Origin: Locusta migratoria
Taxonomy: Eukaryota; Arthropoda; Insecta; Orthoptera; Acrididae
Assembly: GCA_026315105.1 (NCBI GenBank)
Contig: JAOYRU010002417.1
Coordinates: 62,001-126,000, forward strand
Length of the DNA: 64,000 bases
Reading direction: 5' to 3'
Positions 12,092-24,996 of this stretch are shown here, piece by piece. The notes beneath the pieces are model-generated. The model worked only from the letters and a program-made list of their open reading frames with translations, was not told the DNA's origin and searched no databases. Positions within the stretch are counted from its first letter, which is position 1. The number at the start of each line of letters is the position of its first letter. Made by a program: the position numbers and the translations under genes.

Positions 12092-15002
12092 GTGTGGCCA
12101 GGTCGGCCACTTTGGGTCGGTGGTGCAGCACCTGATGCTCCCTGGCCCATGGTAACTATATACATCCAAAATCATCTGCTCCTTGAAATTATGACTACTT
12201 TACCTAAACAAGCGGCGAATAAATATGATTACCATATAGAAACAGAAAAAAAAATCATTTTGCGCAAACATGAATGTAGTGGCTGTGTCAAAAGCAGTGA
12301 AAACGCGATATACGCTAGTCGAACTAATCTGTGGTGCTGTGGCCTGAGCAGCAGTGTGGCCAGGGCGGCCAGTGCGGGTCGGTGGTGCAGCACCTGATGC
12401 TCCCTGGCCCATGGTAACTATATACATCCAAAATCATCTGCTCCTTGAATTTATGACTACTTTACCTAAACAAACGGCGAATAAAGTGGATTACCATATA
12501 GAAACAGGAAAAAATATCATTTTGCAGAAAAATGAATGTAGTGGCTGCAAGTGTCAAAAGCAGTGAAAACGCGATATACGCTAGTCGAACTAATCTGTGG
12601 TGCTGTGGCCTGAGCAGCAGTGTGGCCAGGGCGGCCAGTGCGGGTCGGTGGTGCAGCACCTGATGCTCCCTGGCCCATGGTAACTATATACATCCAAAAT
12701 CATCTGCTCCTTGAAATTATGACTACTTTACCTAAACAAACGGCGAATAAAGTGGATTACCATATAGAAACAGGAAAAAATATCATTTTGCGGATAAATG
12801 AATGTAGTGGCTGTAAGTGTCAAAAGCAGTGAAAACGCGATATACGCTAGTCGAACTAATCTGTGGTGCTGTGGCCTGAGCAGCAGTGTGGCCAGGTCGG
12901 TCACTTTGGGTCGGTGGTGCAGCACCTGATGCTCCCTGGCCCATGGTAACTATATACATCCAAAATCATCTGCTCCTTGAAATTATGACTACTTTACCTA
13001 AACAAACGGCGAATAAATATGATTACCATATAGAAACAGGAAAAAATATCATTTTGCGGAAAAATGAATGTAGTGGCTGTGTCAAAAGCAGTGAAAACGC
13101 GATATACGCTAGTCGAACTAATCTGTGGTGCTGTGGCCTGAGCAGCAGTGTGGCCAGGGCGGCCAGTGCGGGACGGTGGTGCAGCACCTGATGCTCCCTG
13201 GCCCATGGTAACTATATACATCCAAAATCATCTGCTCCTTGAAATTATGACTCCTTTACCTAAACAAACGGCGAATAAATTGGATTACCATATAGAAACA
13301 GGAAAAAATATCATTTTGCGGAAAAATGAATGTAGTGGCTGTGTCAAAAGCAGTGAAAACGCGATATACGCTAGTCGAACTAATCTGTGGTGCTGTGGCC
13401 TGTGCAGCAGTGTGGCCAGGGCGGCCAGTGCGGGTCGGTGGTGCAGCACCTGATGCTCCCTGGCACATGGTAACTATATACATCCAAAATCATCTGCTCC
13501 TTGAAATTATGACTACTTTACCTAAAAAAACGGCGAATAATGTGGATTACCATATAGAAACAGGAAAAAATATCATTTTGCGGATAAATGAATGTAGTGG
13601 CTGTAAGTGTCAAAAGCAGTGAAAACGCGATATACGCTAGTCGAACTAATCTGTGGTGCTGTGGCCTGAGCAGCAGTGTGGCCAGGTCGGCCACTTTGGG
13701 TCGGTGGTGCAGCACCTGATGCTCCCTGGCCCATGGTAACTATATACATCCAAAATCATCTGCTCCTTGAAATTATTACTACTTTACCTAAACAAACGGC
13801 GAATAAATATGATTACCATATAGAAACAGGAAAAAAAATCATTTTGCGCAAAAATGAATGTAGTGGCTGTGTCAAAAGCAGTGAAAACGCGATTTACGCT
13901 AGTCGAACTAATCTGTGGTGCTGTGGCCTGAGCAGCAGTGTGGCCAGGGCGGCCAGTGCGGGTCGGTGGTGCAGCACCTGATGCTCCCTGGCCCATGGTA
14001 ACTATATACATCCAAAATCATCTGCTCCTTGAAATTATGACTACTTTACCTAAACAAACGGCGAATGAAGTGGATTACCATATAGAAACAGGAAAAAATA
14101 TCATTTTGCGGATAAATGAATGTAGTGGCTGTAAGTGTCAAAAGCAGTGAAAACGCGATATACGCTAGTCGAACTAATCTGTGGTGCTGTGGCCTGAGCA
14201 GCAGTGTGGCCAGGTCGGCCACTTTGGGTCGGTGGTGCAGCACCTGATGCTCCCTGGCCCATGGTCACTATATACATCCAAAATCATCTGCTCCTTGAAA
14301 TTATGACTACTTTACCTAAACAAACGGCGAATAAATATGATTACCATATAGAAACAGGAAAAAATATCATTTTGCGGAAAAATGAATGTAGTGGCTGTAA
14401 GTGTCAAAAGCAGTGAAAACGCGATATACGCTAGTCGAACTAATCTGTGGTGCTGTGGCCTTAGCAGCAGTGTGGCCAGGGCGGCCAGTGCGGGTCGGTG
14501 GTGCAGCACCTGATGCTCCCTGGCCCATGGTAACTATATACATCCAAAATCATCTGCTCCTTGAAATTATGACTACTTCACCTAAACAAACTGCGAATAA
14601 AGTGGATTACCATATAGAAACAGGAAAAAATATCATTTTGCGGAAAAATGAATGTAGTGGCTGTAAGTGTCAAAAGCAGTGAAAACGCGATATACGCTAG
14701 TCGAACTAATCTGTGGTGCTGTGGCCTGAGCAGCAGTGTGGCCAGGGCGGCCAGTGCGGGTCGGTGGTGCAGCACCTGATGCTCCCTGGCCCATGGTAAC
14801 TATATACATCCAAAATCATCTGCTCCTTGAAATTATGACTACTTTACCTAAAAAAAACTGCGAATAAAGTGGATTACCATATAGAAACAGGAAAAAATAT
14901 CATTTTGCGGAAAAATGAATGTAGTGGCTGTAAGTGTCAAAAGCAGTGAAAACGCGATATACGCTAGTCGAACTAATCTGTGGTGCTGTGGCCTGAGCAG
15001 CA
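12092..15002 (+). repeat. Zone 2: CACTTTGGG / AAATATGATT monomer lineage
   Basis: Eleven monomers, seven long form. Monomers starting 12,092, 12,886, 13,676 and 14,204 share CAGGTCGG(C/T)CACTTTGGG in the core and AAATATGATT in the body. They alternate with ordinary monomers, so spacing is two or three units (528 or 790-794 bp). The A-run near 14,849 is expanded (CTAAAAAAAACTGCG). Starts: 12092, 12354, 12620, 12886, 13148, 13410, 13676, 13938, 14204, 14470, 14736. Confidence 0.8.
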
Positions 15003-15264
15003 GTGTGGCCAGGGCGGCCAGTGCGGGTCGGTGGTGCAGCACCTGATGCTCCCTGGCCCATGGTAACTATATACATCCAAAATCATTTGCTCCTTGAAAT
15101 TATGACTCCTTTACCTAAACAAACAGCGAATAAATTGGATTACCATATAGAAACAGGAAAAAATATCATTTTGCGGAAAAATGAATGTAGTGGCTGTGTC
15201 TAAAGCAGTGAAAACGCGATATACGCTAGTCGAATTAATCTGTGGTGCTGTGGCCTGAGCAGCA

Positions 15265-16844
15265 GTGTGGCCAGGGCGGCCAGTAGGGGTCGGTGGTGCA
15301 GCACCTGATGCTCCCTGGCCCATGGTAACTATATACATCCAAAATCATCTGCTCCTTGAAATTATGACTACTTTACCTAAACAAACGGCGAATAATCTGG
15401 ATTACCATATAGAAACAGGAAAAAATATCATTTTGCAGAAAAATGAATGTAGTGGCTGTGTCAAAAACAGTGAAAACGCGGTAAACGCTAGTCGAACTAA
15501 TCTGTGGTGCTGTGGCCTGAGCAGCAGTGTGGCCAGGGCGGCCAGTGCGGGTCGGTGGTGCAGCACCTGATGCTCCCTGGCCCATGGTAACTATAAACAT
15601 CCAAAATCATCTGCTCCTTGAAATTATGACTACTTTACCTAAACAAACGGCGAATAAAGTGGATTACCATATAGAAACAGGAAAAAATATCATTTTGCGG
15701 AAAAATGAATGTAGTGGCTGTGTCAAAAGCAGTGAAAACGCGGTATACGCTAGTCGAACTAATCTGTGGTGCTATGGCCTGTGCAGCAGTGTGGCCAGGG
15801 CGGCCAGTGCGGGTCGCTGGTGCAGCACCTGATGCTCCCTGGCCCATGGTAACTATATACATCCAAAATCATCTGCTCCTTGAAATTATGACTACTTTAC
15901 CTAAACAAACGGCGAATAAATTGGATTACCATATAGAAACAGGAAAAAATATCATTTTGCGGATAAATGAATGTAATGGTTGTAAGTGTCAAAAGCAGTG
16001 AAAACGCGATATACGCTAGTCGAATTAATCTGTGGTGCTGTGGCCTGAGCAGCAGTGTGGCCAGGGCGGCCAGTGGGGTTCGGTGGTGCAGCACCTGATG
16101 CTCCCTGGCCCATGGTAACTATATACATCCAAAATCATCTGCTCCTTGAAATTATGACTACTTTACCTAAACAAACGGCGAATAATCTTAATTACCATAT
16201 AGAAACAGGAAAAAATATCATTTTGCAGAAAAATGAATGTAGTGGCTGTGTCAAAAACAGTGAAAACGCGGTAAACGCTAGTCGAACTAATCTGTGGTGC
16301 TGTGGCCTGAGCAGCAGTGTGGCCAGGGCGGCCAGTGCGGGTCGGTGGTGCAGCACCTGATGCTCCCTGGCCCATGGTAACTATAAACATCCAAAATCAT
16401 CTGCTCCTTGAAATTATGACTACTTTACCTAAACAAACGGCGAATAAAGTGGATTACCATATAGAAACAGGAAAAAATATCATTTTGCGGAAAAATGAAT
16501 GTAGTGGCTGTGTCAAAAGCAGTGAAAACGCGGTATACGCTAGTCGAACTAATCTGTGGTGCTGTGGCCTGTGCAGCAGTGTGGCCAGGGCGGCCAGTGC
16601 GGGTCGCTGGTGCAGCACCTGATGCTCCCTGGCCCATGGTAACTATATACATCCAAAATCATCTGCTCCTTGAAATTATGACTACTTTACCTAAACAAAC
16701 GGCGAATAAAGTGGATTACCATATAGAAACAGGAAAAAATATCATTTTGCGGATAAATGAATGTAATGGTTGTAAGTGTCAAAAGCAGTGAAAACGCGAT
16801 ATACGCTAGTCGAACTAATCTGTGGTGCTGTGGCCTCAGCAGCA
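15265..16844 (+). repeat. Tandem pair of three-monomer units, 790 bp each
   Basis: Monomers 15,265, 15,527 and 15,789 match 16,055, 16,317 and 16,579 at a 790-bp offset. Shared private marks are GAATAATCT, GTCAAAAACAGTG with GGTAAACGC, CTATAAACATCC, CCTGTGCAGC, GTCGCTGG and GAATGTAATGGTTG. Small differences such as GGATTACC versus TAATTACC (about 15,398 and 16,188) show the copies have begun to diverge. Confidence 0.88.
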
Positions 16845-19290
16845 GTGTGGCCATGGCGGCCAGTGCGGGTCGGCCGTGCAGCACCTGATGCTCCCTGGCC
16901 CATGGTAACTATATACATCCAAAATCATCTGCTCCTTGAAATTATGACTAATTTACCTAAACAAACGGGGAATAAAGTGGATTACCATATAGAAACAGGA
17001 AAAAATATCATTTTGCGGAAAAATGAATGTAGTGGCTGTAAGTGTCAAAAGCAGTGAAAACGCGATATACGCTAGTCGAACTAATCTGTGGTGCTGTGGC
17101 CTCAGCAGCTGTGTGGCCATGGCGGCCAGTGCGGGTCGGTGGTGCAGCACCTGATGCTCCCTGGCCCATGGTAACTATATACATCAAAAATCATCTGCTC
17201 CTTGAAATTATGACTACTTTACCTAAACAAACGGCGAATTAAGTGGATTACCATATAGAAAAAGGAAAAAATATCATTTTGCGGAAAAATGAATGTAGTG
17301 GCTGTGTCAAAAGCAGTGAAAACGCGGTAAACGCTAGTCGAACTAATCTGAGGTGCTGTGGCCTGAGCAGCAGTGTGGCCAGGGCGGCCAGTGGGGGTCG
17401 GTGGTGCAGCACCTGATGCTCCCTGGCCCATGGTAACTATATACATCCAAAATCATCTGCTCCTTGAAATTATGACTACTTTACCTAAACAAACGGCGAA
17501 TAAAGTGCATTACCATATAGAAACAGGAAAAAATATCATTTTGCGCAAAAATGAATGTAGTGGCTGTGTCAAAAGCAGTGAAAACGCGGTAAACGCTAGT
17601 CGAACTAATCTGTGGTGCTGTCGCCTGAGCAGCAGTGTGGCCAGGGCGGCCAGTGCGGTTCGGTGGTGCAGCACCTGATGCTCCCTGGCCCATGGTAACT
17701 ATATAAATCAAAAATCATCTACTCCTTGAAATTATGACTACTTTTCCTAAACAAACGGCGAATAAAGTGGATTACCATATAGAAACAGGAAAAAATATCA
17801 TTTTGCGGAAAAATGAATGTAGTGGCTGTGTCAAAAGCAGTGAAAACGCGGTAAACGCTAGTCGAACTAATCTGTGGTGCTGTGGCCTGAGCAGCAGTGT
17901 GGCCAGGGCGGCCAGTGGGGGTCGGTGGTGCAGCAACTGATGCTCCCTGGCCCATGGTAACTATATACATCCAAAATCATCTGCTCCTTGAAATTATGAC
18001 TACTTTACCTAAACAAACGGCGAATAAAGTGGATTACCATATAGAAACAGGAAAAAATATCATTTTGCAGAAAAATGAATGTAGTGGCTGTGTCGAAAGC
18101 AGTGAAAACGCGGTAAACGCTAGTCGAACTAATCTGTGGTGCTGTGGCCTGAGCAGCAGTGTGGCCAGGGCGGCCAGTGGGGGTCGGTGGTGCAGCACCT
18201 GATGCTCCCTGGCCCATGGTAACTATATACATCCAAAATCATCTGCTCCTTGAAATTATGACTTCTTTACCTAAACAAACGGCGAATAAAGTGGATTACC
18301 ATATAGAAACAGGAAAAAATATCATTTTGCAGAAAAATGAATGTAGTGGCTGTGTCAAAAGCAGTGAATACGCGGTAAACGCTAGTCGAACTAATCTGTG
18401 GTGCTGTGGCCTCAGCAGCTGTGTGGCCATGGCGGCCCGTGTGGGTCGGTGGTGCAGCACCTGATGCTCCCTGGCCCATGGTAACTATATACATCAAAAA
18501 TCATCTGCTCCTTGAAATTATGACTACTTTACCTAAACAAACGGCGAATAAAGTGGATTACCATATAGAAACAGGAAAAAATATCATTTTGCGGAAAAAT
18601 GAATGTAGTGGCTGTGTCAAAAGCAGTGAAAACGCGGTAAACGCTAGTCGAACTAATCTGTGGTGCTGTGGCCTGAGCAGCAGTGTGGCCAGGGCGGCCA
18701 GTGGGGGTCGGGGGTGCAGCACCTGATGCTCCCTGGCCCATGGTAACTATATACATCCAAAATCATCTGCTCCTTGAAATTATGACTACTTTACCTAAAC
18801 AAACGGCGAATAAAGTGGATTACCATATAGACACAGGAAAAAATATCATTTTGCAGAAAAATGAATGTAGTGGCTGTGTCAAAAGCAGTGAAAACGCGGT
18901 AAACGCTAGTCGAACTAATCTGTGGTGCTGTGGCCTGAGCAGCAGTGTGGCCAGGGCGGCCAGTGCGGGTCGGTGGTGCAGCACCTGATGCTCCCTGGCC
19001 CATGGTAACTATAAACATCCAAAATCATCTGCTCCTTGAAATTATGACTACTTTACCTAAACAAAGGGCGAATAAAGTGGATTACCATATAGAAACAGGA
19101 AAAAATATCATTTTGCGGAAAAATGAATGTAGTGGCTGTGTCAAAAGCAGTGGAAACGCGGTATACGCTAGTCGAACTAATCTGTGGTGCTGTGGCCTGA
19201 GCCGCAGTGTGGCCAGTTCGGCCACTTTGGGTCGGTGGTGCAGCACCTGATGCTCCCTGGCCCATGGTAACTATATACATCCAAAATCAT
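16640..19290 (+). repeat. Duplicated block, left copy (about 2.65 kb)
   Basis: 16,640-18,125 matches 20,590-22,075 at 3,950 bp offset. 18,350-19,290 then matches 22,560-23,490 at 4,212 to 4,210 bp offset, so the right copy has one extra monomer between the two segments. Shared rare states include GCGAATTAAGTGG (17,236), AATCTGAGGTG (about 17,346), GTCGCCTGAGC, TATAAATCAAAAATC, CAGCAACTGATGC, GTCGAAAGC, GAATACGCGG, GGCCCGTGTGGG and GTGGAAACGCGG. Confidence 0.88.
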
Positions 19291-20589
19291 CTGCTCCTTG
19301 AAATTATGACTAATTTACCTAAACAAACGGGGAATAAAGTGGATTACCATATAGAAACAGGAAAAATATCATTTTGCGGAAAAATGAATGTAGTGGCTGT
19401 AAGTGTCAAAAGCAGTGAAAACGCGATATACGCTAGTCGAACTAATCTGTGGTGCTGTGGCCTCAGCAGCTGTGTGGCCATGGCGGCCAGTGCGGGTCGG
19501 TGGTGCAGCACCTGATGCTCCCTGGCCCATGGTAACTATATACATCAAAAATCATCTGCTCCTTGAAATTATGACTACTTTACCTAAACAAACGGCGAAT
19601 AAAGTGGATTACCATATAGAAACAGGAAAAAATATCATTTTGCGGAAAAATGAATGTAGTGGCTGTGTCAAAGGCAGTGAAAACGCAGTATACGCTAGTC
19701 GAACTAATCTGTGGTGCTGTGGCCTGCGCAGCAGTGTGGCCAAGGCGGCCAGTGCGGGTCGGTGGTGCAGCACCTGATGCTCCCTGGCCCATGGTAACTA
19801 TATACATCCAAAATCATCTGCTCCTTGAAATTATGACTACTTTACCTAAACAAACGGCGAATGAAGTGGATTACCATATAGAAACAGGAAAAAATTATCA
19901 TTTTGCGGAAAATTGAATGTAGTGGCTGTAAGTGTCAAAAGCAGTGAAAACGCGATATACGCTAGTCGAACTAATCTGTGGTTCTGTGGCCTGAGCAGCA
20001 GTGTGGCCAGGGCGGCCAGTGCGGGTTGGTGGTGCAGCACCTGATGCTCCCTGGCCCATGGTAACTATATACATCCAAAATCATCTGCTCCTTGAAATTA
20101 TGACTACTTTACCTAAACAAACGGCGAATATAGTGGATTACCATATAGAAACAGGAAAAAATATCATTTTGCGGACTAATGAATGTAGTGGCTGTAAGTG
20201 TCAAAAGCAGTGAAAACGCGATATACGCTAGTCGAACTAATCTGTGGTGCTGTGGCCTGAGCAGCAGTGTGGCCAGGGCGGCCAGTGCGGGTCGGTGGTG
20301 CAGCACCTGATGCTCCCTGGCCCATGGTAACTATATACATCCAAAATCATTTGCTCCTTGAAATTATGACTCCTTTACCTAAACAAACGGCGAATAAATT
20401 GGATTACCATATAGAAACAGGAAAAAATATCATTTTGCGGAAAAATGAATGTAGTGGCTGTGTCAAAAGCAGTGAAAACGCGATATACGCTAGTCGAATT
20501 AATCTGTGGTGCTGTGGCCTGAGCAGCAGTGTGGCCAGGGCGGCCAGTGGGGGTCGGTGGTGCAGCACCTGATGCTCCCTGGCCCATGG

Positions 20590-23490
20590 TAACTATATAC
20601 ATCCAAAATCATCTGCTCCTTGAAATTATGACTACTTTACCTAAACAAACGGCGAATAAAGTGGATTACCATATAGAAACAGGAAAAAATATCATATTGC
20701 GGATAAATGAATATAATGGTTGTAAGTGTCAAAAGCAGTGAAAACGCGATATACGCTAGTCGAACTAATCTGTGGTGCTGTGGCCTCAGCAGCAGTGTGG
20801 CCATGGCGGCCAGTGCGGGTCGGCCGTGCAGCACCTGATGCTCCCTGGCCCATGGTAACTATATACATCCAAAATCATCTGCTCCTTGAAATTATGACTA
20901 ATTTACCTAAACAAACGGGGAATAAAGTGGATTACCATATAGAAACAGGAAAAAATATCATTTTGCGGAAAAATGAATGTAGTGGCTGTAAGTGTCAAAA
21001 GCAGTGAAAACGCGATATACGCTAGTCGAACTAATCTGTGGTGCTGTGGCCTCAGCAGCTGTGTGGCCATGGCGGCCAGTGCGGGTCGGTGGTGCAGCAC
21101 CTGATGCTCCCTGGCCCATGGTAACTATATACATCAAAAATCATCTGCTCCTTGAAATTATGACTACTTTACCTAAACAAACGGCGAATTAAGTGGATTA
21201 CCATATAGAAACAGGAAAAAATATCATTTTGCGGAAAAATGAATGTAGTGGCTGTGTCAAAAGCAGTGAAAACGCGGTAAACGCTAGTCGAACTAATCTG
21301 AGGTGCTGTGGCCTGAGCAGCAGTGTGGCCAGGGCGGCCAGTGGGGGTCGGTGGTGCAGCACCTGATGCTCCCTGGCCCATGGTAACTATATACATCCAA
21401 AATCATCTGCTCCTTGAAATTATGACTACTTTACCTAAACAAACGGCGAATAAAGTGCATTACCATATAGAAACAGGAAAAAATATCATTTAGCGCAAAA
21501 ATGAATGTAGTGGCTGTGTCAAAAGCAGTGAAAACGCGGTAAACGCTAGTCGAACTAATCTGTGGTGCTGTCGCCTGAGCAGCAGTGTGGCCAGGGCGGC
21601 CAGTGCGGTTCGGTGGTGCAGCACCTGATGCTCCCTGGCCCATGGTAACTATATAAATCAAAAATCATCTACTCCTTGAAATTATGACTACTTTTCCCAA
21701 ACAAACGGCGAATAAAGTGGATTACCATATAGAAACAGGAAAAAATATCATTTTGCGGAAAAATGAATGTAGTGGCTGTGTCAAAAGCAGTGAAAACGCG
21801 GTAAACGCTAGTCGAACTAATCTGTGGTGCTGTGGCCTGAGCAGCAGTGTGGCCAGGGCGGCCAGTGGGGGTCGGTGGTGCAGCAACTGATGCTCCCTGG
21901 CCCATGGTAACTATATACATCCAAAATCATCTGCTCCTTGAAATTATGACTACTTTACCTAAACAAACGGCGAATAAAGTGGATTACCATATATAAACAG
22001 GAAAAAATATCATTTTGCAGAAAAATGAATGTAGTGGCTGTGTCGAAAGCAGTGAAAACGCGGTAAACGCTAGTCGAATTAATCTGTGGTGCTGTGGCCT
22101 CAGCAGCTGTGTGGCCATGGCGGCCAGTGCGGGTCGGTGGTGCAGCACCTGATGCTTCCTGGCCCATGGTAACTATATACATCAAAAATCATCTGCTCCT
22201 TGAAATTATGACTACTTTACCTAAACAAACGGCGAATAAAGTGGATTACCATATAGAAACAGGAAAAAATTTCATTTTGCGGAAAAATGAATGTAGTGGC
22301 TGTGTCAAAAGCAGTGAAAACGCGGTAAACGCTAGTCGAACTAATCTGTGGTGCTGTGGCATGAGCAGCAGTGTGGCCAGGGCGGCCAGTGGGGGTCGGT
22401 GGTGCAGCACCTGATGCTCCCTGGCTCATGGTAACTATATACATCCAAAATCATCTGCTCCTTGAAATTATGACTACTTTACCTAAACAAACGGCGAATA
22501 AAGTGGATTACCATATAGAAACAGGAAAAAATATCATTTTGCAGAAAAATGAATGTAGTGGCTGTGTCAAAAGCAGTGAATACGCGGTAAACGCTAGTCG
22601 AACTAATCTGTGGTGCTGTGGCCTCAGCAGCTGTGTGGCCATGGCGGCCCGTGTGGGTCGGTGGTGCAGCACCTGATGCTCCCTGGCCCATGGTAACTAT
22701 ATACATCAAAAATCATCTGCTCCTTGAAATTATGACTACTTTACCTAAACAAACGGCGAATAAAGTGGATTACCATATAGAAACAGGAAAAAATATCATT
22801 TTGCGGAAAAATGAATGTAGTGGCTGTGTCAAAAGCAGTGAAAACGCGGTAAACGCTAGTCGAACTAATCTGTGGTTCTGTGGCCTGAGCAGCAGTGTGG
22901 CCAGGGCGGCCAGTGGGGGTCGGGGGTGCAGCACCTGATGCTCCCTGGCCCATGGTAACTATATACATCAAAATATCTGCTCCTTGAAATTATGACTACT
23001 TTACCTAAACAAACGGCGAATAAAGTGGATTACCATATAGAAACAGGAAAAAATATCATTTTGCAGAAAAATGAATGTAGTGGCTGTGTCAAAAGCAGTG
23101 AAAACGCGGTAAACGCTAGTCGAACTAATCTGTGGTGCTGTGGCCTGAGCAGCAGTGTGGCCAGGGCGGCCAGTGCGGGTCGGTGGTGCAGCACCTGATG
23201 CTCCCTGGCCCATGGTAACTATAAACATCCAAAATCATCTGCTCCTTGAAATTATGACTACTTTACCTAAACAAACGGCGAATAAAGTGGATTACCATAT
23301 AGAAACAGGAAAAAATATCATTTTGCGGAAAAATGAATGTAGTGGCTGTGTCAAAAGCAGTGGAAACGCGGTATACGCTAGTCGAACTAATCTGTGGTGC
23401 TGTGGCCTGAGCAGCAGTGTGGCCAGTTCGGCCACTTTGGGTCGGTGGTGCAGCACCTGATGCTCCCTGGCCCATGGTAACTATATACAT
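20590..23490 (+). repeat. Duplicated block, right copy with one inserted monomer (about 2.9 kb)
   Basis: Partner of 16,640-19,290. The co-linear match breaks near 22,076, where the core switches to CAGCAGCTGTGTGGCCATGG, and resumes near 22,560. The additional monomer lies within about 22,100-22,370. Private changes here include CATTTAGCGC (about 21,490), ATATATAAACAGG (about 21,990), AAATTTCATTTTG (about 22,268) and TACATCAAAATATC (a 2-bp loss near 22,972 that shifts the offset from 4,212 to 4,210). Confidence 0.87.
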
Positions 23491-23980
23491 CAAAAATCAT
23501 CTGCTCCTTGAAATTATGACTACTTTACCTAAACAAACGGCGAATTAAGTGGATTACCATATAGAAACAGGAAAAAATATCATTTTGCGGAAAAATGAAT
23601 GTAGTGGCTGTGTCAAAAGCAGTGAAAACGCGGTAAATGCTAGTCGAACTAATCTGAGGTGCTGTGGCCTGAGCAGCAGTGTGGCCAGGGCGGCCAGTGG
23701 GGGTCGGTGGTGCAGCACCTGATGCTCCCTGGCCCATGGTAACTATATACATCCAAAATCATCTGCTCCTTGAAATTATGACTACTTTACCTAAACAAAC
23801 GGCGAATAAAGTGCATTACCATATAGAAACAGGAAAAAATATCATTTTGCGCAAAAATGAATGTAGTGGCTGTGTCAAAAGCAGTGAAAACGCGGTAAAC
23901 GCTAGTCGAACTAATCTGTGGTGCTGTCGCCTGAGCAGCAGTGTGGCCAGGGCGGCCAGTGCGGTTCGGTGGTGCAGCAC
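23490..23980 (+). repeat. Third, truncated copy of the zone 3 block start
   Basis: The stretch repeats the signature GCGAATTAAGTGG, AATCTGAGGTG, AAAGTGCATTACC, TTGCGCAAAAATG and GTCGCCTGAGC also present at about 17,184-17,674 and 21,134-21,624. The offset to the nearer copy is 2,356 bp. It ends near 23,980-24,020, where the body switches to CATGTGCTCC and GAAATCATG. Confidence 0.8.
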
Positions 23981-24996
23981 CTGATGCTCCCTGGCCCATG
24001 GTAACTATATACATCCAAAATCATGTGCTCCTTGAAATCATGACTACTTTACCTAAACAAACGGCGAATAAATATGATTACCATATAGAAACAGGAAATA
24101 AAATCATTTTGCGGAAAAATGAATGTAGTGGCTGTGTCAAAAGCAGTGAAAACGCGGTATACGCTAGTCGAACTAATCTGTGGTGCTGTGGCCTGAGCAG
24201 CAGTGTGGCCAGGGCGGCCAGTGCGGGTCGGTCGTGCAGCACCTGATGCTCCCTGGCCCATGGTAACTATATACATCCAAAATCATCTGCTCCTTGAAAT
24301 TATGACTACTTTACCTAAACAAACGGCGAATAAAGTGGATTACCATATAGAAACAGGAAAAAATATCATTTTGCGGAAAAATGAATGTAGTGGCTGTAAG
24401 TGTCAAAAGCAGTGAAAACGCGATATACGCTAGTCGAACTAATCTGTGGTGCTGTGGCCTCAGCAGCTGTGTGGCCATGGCGGCCAGTGCGGGTCGGTGG
24501 TGCAGCACCTGATGCTCCCTGGCCCATGGTAACTATATACATCAAAAATCATCTGCTCCTTGAAATTATGACTACTTTACCTAAACAAACGGCGAATAAA
24601 GTGGATTACCATATAGAAACAGGAAAAAATATCATTTTGCGGAAAAATGAATGTAGTGGCTGTGTCAAAGGCATTGAAAACGCAGTATACGCTAGTCGAA
24701 CTAATCTGTGGTGCTGTGGCCTGCGCAGCAGTGTGGCCAAGGCGGCCAGTGCGGGTCGGTGGTGCAGCACCTGATGCTCCCTGGCCCATGGTAACTATAT
24801 ACATCCAAAATCATGTGCTCCTTGAAATCATGACTACTTTACCTAAACAAATGGCGAATCAATATGATTACCATATAGAAACAGGAAAAAATATCATTTT
24901 GCGGAAAAATGAATGTAGTGGCTGTAAGTGTCAAAAGCAGTGAAAACGCGATATACGCTAGTCGAACTACTCTGTGGTGCTGTGGCCTGAGCAGCA

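Larger units (their letters stand above)
15003..24202 (+). repeat. Zone 3: short-form-rich region with GGTAAACGC, GTGGGGGTCGG and TACATCAAAAATC marks
   Basis: Thirty-five monomers, only eight long form. Most bodies carry GCGGTAAACGC and many cores GTGGGGGTCGG. TACATCAAAAATC replaces TACATCCAAAATC in several copies. Starts: 15003, 15265, 15527, 15789, 16055, 16317, 16579, 16845, 17111, 17373, 17635, 17897, 18159, 18421, 18683, 18945, 19207, 19472, 19734, 20001, 20267, 20529, 20795, 21061, 21323, 21585, 21847, 22109, 22371, 22633, 22895, 23155, 23417, 23679, 23941. Monomer 23,941 already shows CATGTGCTCC and GAAATCATG, which anticipates type i of zone 4. Confidence 0.85.
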
